A stretch of 64,000 nt of DNA from Halichondria panicea (lineage: Eukaryota; Porifera; Demospongiae; Suberitida; Halichondriidae), in NCBI RefSeq assembly GCF_963675165.1, contig NC_087382.1:4689963-4753962 (forward strand), written 5' to 3'. The position numbers were made by a program, and so were the translations under genes. Below the pieces are notes generated by a model that was not told the DNA's origin, searched no databases, and saw only the letters and a list, made by a program, of their open reading frames with translations. Positions within the stretch are counted from its first letter, which is position 1. Each line of letters begins with the position of its first letter. Positions 55,045 to 64,000 of this stretch are shown here, in pieces.

Positions 55045-58000
55045 GATGATAAGAATGTGGTGTGTTGATTGTGCAACATGTGTGGATGTAAAATGATAAT
55101 GTGTGACTAGTGACGGCAACAGCCCAGAGGGAATACACAGCCTCATTGATGCATATCACTGTTATCTATGATGTCATATATATATCACTGACTTCATTGC
55201 CTTAATTGATCAATTATCATTTTTCCGTTAAAAATGAGTTCACCGTGATGTACAATATCCAGCTACAACAATAACACGTGGAGAACACATAATAAAAGCA
55301 ATAAGTACGGTACACTATGCAGATGGATAAAGCAGCTTTAGTTCATGCAACTTAGCTAAGTTTGTTATGCGTTAATTGCAAATACATTTTTATTTTTAAG
55401 AGCCAAAAATCTGTTTGAAAATAGCCAATAATTCAATGAATAAAGTGGTGACATGTGAAGCTTTTAGCCAGCCCTTGTTTTGTCACGCTCCACTGGTCAG
55501 TGTCTGGTGTCTCAGATGTGTGGTGAGATAAGACAACAGTGGACTGATAATGGTTTGTGTAGGGCACATGTTTGTGTAGATGAATGAGGAGATAGCTAAT
55601 GATGGAATGGGAATGGGACATGGAAGTATTAGAATGAGTTTTGTCTATACACTCTTGTAATTTGAGCTGTTTGTGGTAATGTGATTCAATCCTTTGAAGC
55701 TGTAGTCTAAGCATTATTCATTGACATAGACAAAGTGTGGTCAACATATACAATAGCAACTTGTATATGAGATGCCCTTTACCAGGACAATTGCCCAGCT
55801 TATGTATCCTGTATTTTTGGCTCTGTGCCACTTGGGGTGTATGATTTCCCCCTGACCACCACAACCCTCTCACATGACCTGTAGTGTCTGAGATACCTTG
55901 ACCACATGAGCAGCTCGTATTTCTCAACCCATACACATTCCCAGGCCACCTGCACTCTCTGTGTCTCTGTGTCTGTGTTGTTCATTAGGTTGTCTAGGTT
56001 GCTCATATGAGTCAGCTTCAGGACATTTACTGGTATATACATGTGCAGTAGATTTACAGCTCCAGTAAAAGTTAAAAAAATATCTGTTCAGTAATAGTCT
56101 GCTTTTTGCATTCAAATGTTCAATGCGCTTGATCTACCTACTGGGTATGTTTTTCTGCATACACGTTTATTGTGACCATGCATGCGCCCTGTAAGCAGGT
56201 CACCCTCGATCTATAATACAGCCAGCTAAGTTAGTGGGCCCTAGCTCTTATTACAGCCACTGTTGATCGCTACCCAAGGTTGCATGACTAGTTTTTACTG
56301 TTGTATGGATTCACAATTCCAGATAGTCCTTCCTCTTTCTACCTTAGCTGTGTTTCCTTGAAAGATGTAATGACGTACATGTAGCTAAGTGTTAATTATT
56401 CTGACTAGCCTAGCCCTAGGGCCAAGCCTTGATATGCGAGCTGTCTGAAACCTGTAATATCTCACATCCTGCATGCAATTAAAGTGCCCCGAGGCTACAT
56501 GTATGATTATAGCCAATCGTTATAGGATGGTCTTCATAATGAACAAATTTGGCTTTTGTTCAAATTTAGACTTGTACTACACTTTGTTTTTTGTTAATCC
56601 TATAGGCGTCAGTTATATCTACTCTGGTTCTAATTGATGCAGTATGTCATTACAGTACATTGTAAACGATATACTATCGAGCACACGCCCACCTATTAGC
56701 TGGGAATCGTCTTGTACAAACCATGTAGGCCACTTGTAGGGTCTCACTGTGTGTGTGTCAGTGTGTGTGCGTGCATATCGAATTAAGGGAAGCCCTACTA
56801 CTGGGCTCGTATAAAAACACATGCACTTTGTTAAGCGTTTACATTCTTGTCAGTGACTTTAGTCAAGGAAGCTATTCACCTAGTTGGCTAGCTATAGCAT
56901 ATTAGTGCTGTAAAGATGTTTTCACATTTACCGGAGGCTTGGCTTAGTTTCAGAGGTGAGATCCCGTACTTGATATAATGGTGACTGTGTGTGTTGTTGA
57001 TTGTGATAGTTGCATGCTTAGCTATACTGCCTGCGTTGCATAATCACGCCCGGTGAACAAAGGCTGGAGGCCAGCCATGCATATGTATTGTTCTATAAGC
57101 TATAGACACTTTTCAAGTGATTCTAAACATGGTTCTGCCACATGGAGGAGTTGGTGTACATGAATAGGAATATGCATGGCTACTGTGATATACATGTATG
57201 CTTGTGATGGTTGTTCAGTGTCGCGTATAATATACACTGTACATGTATATGTAGGTACCGTTGTGATGCCCTTCTGGTTTGCGTAGGTGTACTGTATTGT
57301 ACACGACTGTATAGTTGTGGTCGTGTAGGCAACAATCTAGTGTTGCTATCACTGTCCTCACACGCCACAGTTATATGTAGCTCGTATACATGTACAGTGA
57401 AGTGGTGACTAGCTTTGAGAGCTCATAACTCTAGTATACAAGGTCCAATTTCAGTGGTTTAAAGATGAAGTTGAAACTGAAAGTGAGCTCTTTCCCCCTA
57501 GCTAATATGATTAGCCCTGTATTATTGATACTGCCTCAAAGTTGCGTACATAACACCAATAATTATAAGCGCCTTGTAAACAGCGTACTTATTCCGGGTT
57601 GTGTACATAACCGCCAGCTGTGTGTACAAGGCTTAGACAATGACTTAATGTATGTATACAGTAGAGATTGCATTGATAACAATCGCTAATCACCCTTTGT
57701 GAAGGTCAGAGTGCATGCATGTCATCATGTGATATATGTAAGGCTACAGTTTAGTATATAAATGCTTCGTTAAACAAATACGTGTAGGTGTAGACTAAGC
57801 TAACTGATATGCTGTAGGAATGGTGGTTTCATTTAACTATAGCTTCATTGTGTATAGGATTATGTAGTTGAAGCTTATTGAGACTATATATAGAGTCAGT
57901 GCTATCAAGGGCTTATGAAGAGAAGTTTAAAGTTATAAACTCTTGCTGATGTCTTTTTACTCTGGTATCAAGTCTTCCTTCAAGAGAGGTATGACAATTG

Positions 58001-61000
58001 GCATGGTTGATGCTTATTGTAGCTCTCATAACAATACAGGTTCTGTGTTTCTATGGTATCTCTAATCTCTCCAGGAATAATTATTCCACAAAGTAATACT
58101 AATACCTAGGAATGCTTAACCTTACATGTGTAGCTCTTCTAAGAAGTATATAAATCTCATTTTAATTTCTTGAATGTACAGTTCCCAAGGTACTGTAGCT
58201 ATAGCTACATGTACGTACGTGTATTGACTTTGTCTGGTGCATTATCATAAGCTGATCTCAGAATAATGGACTGCCAGCCATTAAATTTTTATCCCAAAAT
58301 ATTTGGTGTACTAAACGGGTTACTCGAAGTGTTATGTATCTCTTGTATGCTAATATGTTGTCGTCGTTAGTAACGCTTGAGTTAACTGGTAGGATCATTC
58401 CATTTCGTTCCTGATATCATTCAAAAGGTTCCTTCACTGACCTCTCCCTTGTCTGTGATGGTCATCTTTGACCCCTGGGTATAGACCAACAGTGGCTGTA
58501 TTATAGAGGGTGGCCTGCTAACACAGGTCCAAACACATGCTATGGAGAGACTTTGGGGTCCATTAACCTGTCTGTATTATAGATGGTGACCTGCTTACAG
58601 GGTGACCACAATAGGCAAGTGTCAGTATAGCAGCTTGTACTCGTGAACCACACATATGTCCATAAATTAACTGTCTTAATTATGTACCGACTGTCAGTTT
58701 TGATGTCATGATTAGAATCTCTTGAACTGTGTTATTGCACACACCTTGTTAAACGGTACTGTCCGTTGCCATGGAGTACACGTACGGCTTTACCATTTCT
58801 ATTATTACGGGCTTTTGTTGACCGTCTTTGAAGCCCAGTAACTGCATTAGTTACTCGTCCAACTGGCAACATCACTCAGTGTCTGTTGTACTTTACACAT
58901 GAACTGGAAGCAAGTTAAAGCATCATCAGCCGTAAACAAAGTAGTCTTCATTATACAACATGCAGTGCACATTTTGTGTGTAATTTAAACAGATGCTTTT
59001 AGTCTCCACTTTGAAACCACTTTACAGCTCGTGTTATTGGTAATAGTTTTTGTAACTATAGAGTCTAGATAATGGATACCATTATACGGCTGCATTAAGT
59101 TTCATTGAAACTAGAGGCCTCAGAAGTTGGCACATCCAACCCACAATCTTTAGATCATGTCACTAATGGCCCGAGGCTGAGAATTTCTACGTATAGTCTG
59201 AAGCAATTAAATTTTTATGGGTAGTTCTGAGCTTCTTCATTTCTTTTGCATATTACCCTTACTTGACGAAGTTGCCAAGCAGTGTGTAATAACTACATTC
59301 CAGTTCGAGTAGATATTGCACCAAAGGCATAACCTATTGAATAAAATGGTGTCAGTTGTACTCGTCAGAATCAACTGCCAGGTTTGTTGAGACTGCTCTC
59401 ATTACTTTTGATATGATTTTGAAGGACCTCTTTCTTCATCTTAGCCAAAGTTCGATATCATAACTCTTTGGTACAGCCATTACTTTACTGCGGATGATTG
59501 ATTAGACTGAGGGCACTTTGTGTTGGCGTTTATTTTAGCTACTGCCTAAAACTACATGTGCAAATAATGACTTGTGAGTACGAATAAAATTTACACTATA
59601 CATTTACCTCCCCCCCCCCACACACACACACACACACTCACTCCACAGGTTCCAAACCCACCTCTCAACCCATTGGCAAATCATCGAGCAATGGCCGTGT
59701 CGCCGCAAATCCATTCCAAGACAGTAAGAAATCACTTCCAACAATCCCGTTCTCAGATCAGCCCAACACGCGGCGAATGATTGTCCTTCAAGAATACAAA
59801 GCCGTCGACAATCAAGGCCTGACAGTGCAGAGGGGAGAACAAGTTCAAGTCCTGAGCCAAGAAGGGGATTGGTATTATGCTCGAAACGAAACCAAGAAAC
59901 AAGGATTTGTACCGTGCTCACATCTAGTACTCCCGTACTCTGCAACAAGGACGAAGAAATCGCACACACACCCGATACGCCCTGTGGCAAGCAACTCGAC
60001 CATCCATGAAATGGAGCACGTGCACCAGGGTGGGGTGCCTATGTACCCAAGCCACTCGGCCGGTATACCGAGGCCTCAGGACGAGTTTATGAATCGAGCG
60101 AATGCGTTCGCACGACGTGGCAGTTCCCCTCAAGTGCTGGCCGTGAACGAAACGTGTAATAACAACAACGGAACGACCAATGGGATGACAGTAGCGATGT
60201 ACGAACAGAAATATTCGCCGTCCTCTTCGAGCGGTGTTGCCAGTATGAATGGACCGTCCTCTCCCAGTTTTCAGTCGCTACCCGAGAATTACTCACAGGA
60301 CATTAATGGGCCACATTCTAGTGGTAGCAGTGTGACACAGGAACGGACATCTCTCTCGAGCATCGAGGAGAATGGAATCGAACCACCCAACGGTTATCAC
60401 ATGCAGAATGGAGTCGGATTTGAGGAGCCTGGAATGCGATCGCAGCGTACGAACTCTGAATCAAGCCTCATGCACATGCAGGCACGCCCCCTACCACACC
60501 CACCTCCTCTGCCGAACCATGAGGGAGTGTATCTCGACAAGAGAATGCAGCACATTTATAGTACTATCACAAACGGCGAGAACCCACCACCAATCCCCCC
60601 CAGGGAGAGACCCCCTGCGCTCATGTCTCACAGTCAACCTTACCCCGATAGTGACGAGTATATTGCACCTGCTGACGCTGTTTTGGAACAGCCTGGACCA
60701 CATTTGGATAGACCTCGAGTTCAAAGTTTGAGCGATGTACGAGCGAGAGAAGGTCACAGACACGTTCAGTCGAACGTGGACTATTCGGAAGTATTCAAAG
60801 GCAAGAAACGTTCACACAGATCGAACGGATATCACCACGGGAACGATACGGCATCCGAACACAGCGAGGGAGGGTCTAGTAATCTCTCCTCCCGGCGAGG
60901 CAGTGGTTCACGACGAGCTCACGATCAAATTACCACCTCTAGAGAAGTCTTCCCCCACGAGGCTCGACCGAGTCTCGCCCATATACCTACCCAATCAACC

Positions 61001-62501
61001 TCCACACGAGTGGCTAAGTTTAGAAAGTGCCTCTGGGGCGTGTTTGTGGTGATAAAAACTTTTGAGTCCCAGGACGAGAATGAGTTGTCCGTATTGGAAG
61101 GGGAACATGTATCGGTATGGAATCAAGACGATCAGGATTGGTTCTGGATCGTGAAGCACTCTACTTCGGATGAGGGTTTCGTTCCAAGCCGGTTTCTCAA
61201 AGAAGTGGTGGCTTCTGAAGTTCAACCCACAAGTGGTGAGTATTCTCTGTAGACTTTCTGTACAATGCATACCCGAATAGAAACCAGGCACAATTGTTTC
61301 CATTATGATATTTACTTGAAGCAAGGTCTTGTAGTGTGTCTAGAAAAGCTCTAGTGATGCTCAGTATGTTTGGAATGGCCTCTTAAAAGTTGTTGGTTGT
61401 TTTTGCATTAATTTAAGAGCTTGTTTTATGTTTTTTCGATGATACACTCTCTTGAAACCCGAGTTAGGCTAATGTATGCAAAGTCCATTAAAGAAACTTA
61501 ATACAATAATTATATTACTGTCTAGTACGTGTTATAAACAACTCAGAAATTTAAGTCTTGCTTCATTAACTTATCGTCTGATAGTAGCATCAATTTTCCA
61601 AGCTTTGCCAAAGTGCCTGTTCGAATTAAGTGCTTTTGATGGACCATGCCCTAAAATAGAACTTATACGTTTTACAAGAGTGATTAAACTTATTGTTAGC
61701 GATTTAATCGGCGTGTTGTTGGTCCATTAAGTACAAGGTGTTGTGATAGTCCACTGCATGGATTGTGCTGGCTACGTGTAATTAGTGGCTGGAGCTTTTG
61801 GGCCAATTGTGTCAAATGTCGTGACTGTAATTAAATTGTTGGCTGTGTATCTAAAAGCCACGCACACTCCCCCAGAGCTTAGATTGCTATAATTTTTATT
61901 AGCTAATAGTACGTGTTTTCAATGCTCAACTCCTTTACTCTCTCTCTCCCCTATACTTGCAGTTTCTGTGCAATCCCACCAACTACCTCCGATTCCACCC
62001 AAACACCACTCAAACCACACCCACTCAGATACCGGACAATTCCGAAACCGCTCACACTCACAAGAATCCAGCAATCAAGTTAATCAAACCAATCAAGTCA
62101 ATCGCAATCGAGGGCGACTAAACTCAGGCGGAAGTTCTCGATCTCGTTCCAGTCTGAAAGCCAACCACTCTGTGACAAGCATCGAGAAAATGGAGATACC
62201 AGAGAGTCCCTCGACCACACCCCCTCCTCCGTATTGCGAGTACGAGCACACACACTCTCACCAGCCCGCCCCCACACATCCTCACCAGCCCGCCCCCACA
62301 CGTCATCACAGCCTCTCACAGCACGATGGTCACTCGTCACAGCAAGGTGTCGTGGCACAGATGCATCGGACACGCTCGCAAGGTCATGTGATCAGACAGA
62401 GACCACACCCACCCCCACCCATGCAGAGATTTCTGAGCCCACCAGAGACTTACAATTTACGATCTCCTACGACTTCTATTGACGATGGAACTCTTGTTTG
62501 A
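51584..62501 (+). CDS. SH3-domain adaptor protein (two SH3 domains, ~727 aa)
   Basis: Three coding exons are predicted: 51584-51641 (start MSFFCAGSTSQ), 59649-61235 and 61963-62501. The splice phases agree (1 nt, 1 nt) and the total is 2184 nt with a stop at 62501. SH3-1 (about residues 61-117) has the ALYDF-like LQEYKA, DWYYARN and GFVP signatures. SH3-2 (about 477-541) has DENELSVLEGE, DWFWIV and GFVPSRF. Between them is a long Ser/His/Pro-rich linker with PPLP and PPIPPRERPP motifs. The last exon adds LPPIPPK, a PPPPY (PPxY) motif, a short HQPAPT repeat and the C-terminus GTLV, which fits a class I PDZ ligand. The domain order recalls the Dlish-type SH3 adaptors of Fat/Dachs signalling, but this is from memory and uncertain. 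A cytosolic scaffold near membrane or actin is likely. Confidence 0.8.
52213..52484 (+). repeat. Four-unit minisatellite (~67-71 bp)
   Basis: Units start near 52213, 52283, 52350 and 52421. Each holds GGTCACCCTCATAGACAGTG, CACACATGCTAT, an optional TAATAG, GAGACTTTGG and CCATTAATGTGGCTG. A diverged relative with ACACATGCTATGGAGAGACTTTGGGG lies at about 58535-58570. Confidence 0.9.
52995..53050 (+). repeat. Dispersed palindromic CCTCGAGG repeat, copy 2
   Basis: ATGCCTCGAGGCGTAGCCGC followed by ACGAGGAATACGGTAAAGC. It is the reverse complement of 38165-38225. Confidence 0.6.
54992..55045 (+). repeat. (GT)n microsatellite
   Basis: GT run of about 50 bases in the SH3 gene intron. Confidence 0.9.
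57949..57988 (+). CDS. Alternative first coding exon of the SH3 gene
   Basis: ATG followed by 13 codons reading MSFYSGIKSSFKR and one base (G), then a GTATGA donor. Like the exon at 51584 it starts MSF, is basic at the end and leaves the same one-base phase, so it can join the 59649 exon in frame to give a ~721-residue protein. An upstream promoter or a leader exon would be needed; a run of TATATATA lies about 65 bp upstream. The two exons look like homologous alternative N-termini. Confidence 0.5.
57989..59648. other. Intron of the SH3 gene (right part)
   Basis: No coding exon seen. It contains a relative of the minisatellite unit (58480-58600) and ends in a C-rich/CA-rich tract and CCACAG acceptor at 59643-59648. 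Confidence 0.5.
61236..61962 (+). other. Last intron of the SH3 gene
   Basis: Donor GTGAGT at 61236 and acceptor CTATACTTGCAG ending at 61962, preceded by a strong CTCTCTCTCTCC tract. If it is retained, translation ends after five more codons at a TAG at 61250-61252, giving a shorter protein without the PPxY and PDZ-type tail. Confidence 0.7.
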
Positions 62502-64000
62502 ATTGACTACTTGAACAATTCTTTTTGCTAGTGTGTGACTGTGTGTGTTGTATTTAAGTCGACTTTGTATGTTTGTATAAATTATATACCCAACTTTGTA
62601 ATAATTATTGTGTTATGCGATTTTGTTTTGGTGTTTGATAAGATTATTAATTTTACATACAAATACGTATACCATAGAGACAGGGATTGGAAACGTTCAC
62701 GTGCCCCGGTATAATTATGTGCTCTATATATTATCTATGTGTATACATACCTTCCTAACAATACACGTAGATCTAATGTAATGTACGTATAGGCAGTATA
62801 AATTATGATAGATGATAATTTATTAATTTTTATTAGTGGTTATTAATTAAGATGAACCAACAACAAGCACGAGTTATAACTATAATAAAATAACTATGTC
62901 GAGAATTTGAAAAATGTCAAAAATTAATGTTTATGTAATAAATATTTCCCACCTACTACACTTTTGCCATGTAGTCTAGTGGGGTTTAACTGTCATAAAT
63001 TGGCACCTCAGGGCTATATAAGGGAAAATATGGCTCATAAATTGGCACCTCAAGCATATGCAACTAAAATTAAAATAATGGTGTTTTCGATAAATGAAGA
63101 TGAATGAAATGTCTTGCAAGAGAAACAAAATGTCATAAATGAAACACATAGAGTCGGGTGTAGTCTGTAAGACTAGTTCATCAAAAATTCTGCTGTGTGC
63201 TTGCAGAAGGAGCTGATTTAGAGACACTCTGGGAGACTAGCTGGCTCAGGCAGACTTGCTCACTAGCACTAGTACTGCACGCACTGAACTAGGTCTGTTC
63301 AGCTTCTGTATTCAAAGAAAAAGAAGCCAGTTTAATAATAATATAGGAGTGGCTATTTTAAGCTTACCTTTGCTTGCTTACTAGCCTGGCATAGCCAAAG
63401 AGAGCTAGCTGTGTTATTTTTTCTGGCTGGTTCAGTGCTGCAGTACTAGGTGGAGGGAGGGGCTGGCTAATTGCACAGAGAGGGGGAGTGGCTCTGTACC
63501 GGTCGCTTTGGAGGGAGGGGCTGGCTGCTCATAATATTATTCTGTCGCAAGGTGTGGACTGGAGCCCTGCATGGTACGTGGTGTGGACGAGCTCTCTTTT
63601 TCCTAGTTGTCTTCTTGTTTGAATAGTGTTGCTATGTGGTAGCCATGCGCAAGCTTATATAGCTGGATGGATAGCAACCAGTCAGCCAATCAGATGAGAC
63701 ATATATCAGTTAATGCACAGTGCCTCGGGGTTTATGACAGTAAACCACACCTCTCCCTCGGGCTTACGCCCTCGTAGTCGGGAGGTTTACTGTCATAAAC
63801 CCCTCTACACTGTACATTAACTAATACTTAAAACTACGTACACCAAAAATCGTAATTAGTACATGCACTCAAATCCTAATGGAAGTTATAATTTACGAAA
63901 CATTATTATAAAATTAATTATCAGCTTATACAGTTACTATAGCTACTAACACACACAAGTTATATAACACCGCTACAGTTCATTCGGCAGTTTTATACTT
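62502..64000. other. Region downstream of the SH3 gene
   Basis: 3' UTR and AT-rich intergenic DNA with several AATAAA-like signals around 62880-62945. TCATAAATTGGCACCTCA is present twice (about 62994 and 63034). A G-rich stretch with two GGAGGGAGGGGCTGGCT repeats lies at about 63450-63530. No gene is recognised. Confidence 0.45.
63728..63810. repeat. Palindromic repeat (20-nt perfect arms)
   Basis: GGGGTTTATGACAGTAAACC faces GGTTTACTGTCATAAACCCC, with an inner CTCGGGCTTACGCCCTCG. It could fold as a hairpin. A partial relative, GGGGTTTAACTGTCATAAA, lies at 62981. It is a probable foldback/MITE remnant of unknown class. Confidence 0.7.

Larger units (their letters stand above)
51642..57948. 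other. Long intron of the SH3 gene (left part)
   Basis: No internal coding exon recognised. It holds the four-unit minisatellite at 52213-52484, the dispersed palindromic repeat at about 52995-53050 and a GT microsatellite at 54992-55045. Confidence 0.5.

Noticed and set aside
60372-60763. Alternative-frame ORFs inside the main SH3 exon
   Set aside because: They overlap the long frame that contains both SH3 domains and continues in phase into the next exon; shadows only.

Overview
The window looks like nuclear DNA of an early-branching animal, most likely a demosponge. The evidence is AT-rich intergenic DNA, GT-AG introns, TATA-like promoters, an animal-type ARP3 gene in ten exons, SH3-adaptor exons, several MITE-like elements and many GT microsatellites. 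The species is an inference.

Left part (1-37.2 kb): a tandem array of four large paralogs, all on the plus strand (CDS 4892-9817, 12649-19218, 23076-27602, 31286-36313). Each encodes a signal peptide, an ectodomain of about 20-46 Pmp-like beta-helix repeats (GG-[AG]-I, NN), a beta-sandwich/Cys-rich neck, a conserved membrane core of about 9-10 segments (DAYHAPF...KHRYW) and a proline-rich cytosolic tail, usually with a PPxY motif. Each coding region is one uninterrupted ORF behind a TATA-like box and one ~86-106 nt intron in the 5' leader. The first ~430-640 bases are an inverted copy of the same promoter, which predicts a fifth, divergent paralog starting just outside the left edge. Genes 2, 3 and 4 share flanking DNA and gene 3 to gene 4 has a period of about 8.2 kb, so the array grew by recent tandem duplication. 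Inside the genes, repeat blocks of 81, 159 and 240 bp are being duplicated in frame.

Middle (37.2-39.7 kb): transposon-rich DNA, including a hAT-type MITE with a perfect 8-bp target duplication and a Tigger/pogo-like MITE next to it. ARP3 (minus strand, 39696-44876, ten exons, 417 aa) follows, with microsatellites in its introns.

Right part (44.9-64 kb): a long intergenic region, then a plus-strand gene for a two-SH3 adaptor (51584-62501, about 727 aa). It has two candidate first exons, at 51584 and 57949, which splice in the same phase to the main exon at 59649-61235 and the last exon at 61963-62501. ARP3 and this gene are divergent neighbours, and both plausibly act on cortical actin. The last 1.5 kb is AT-rich with a palindromic repeat.

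The most interesting part is the receptor array: surface proteins with two predicted N-glycosylation sites per repeat, fast repeat-number change, mosaic exchange between copies and WW/SH3-type signalling tails. This is what a self/non-self or microbe-sensing receptor family could look like, but that role is a hypothesis.
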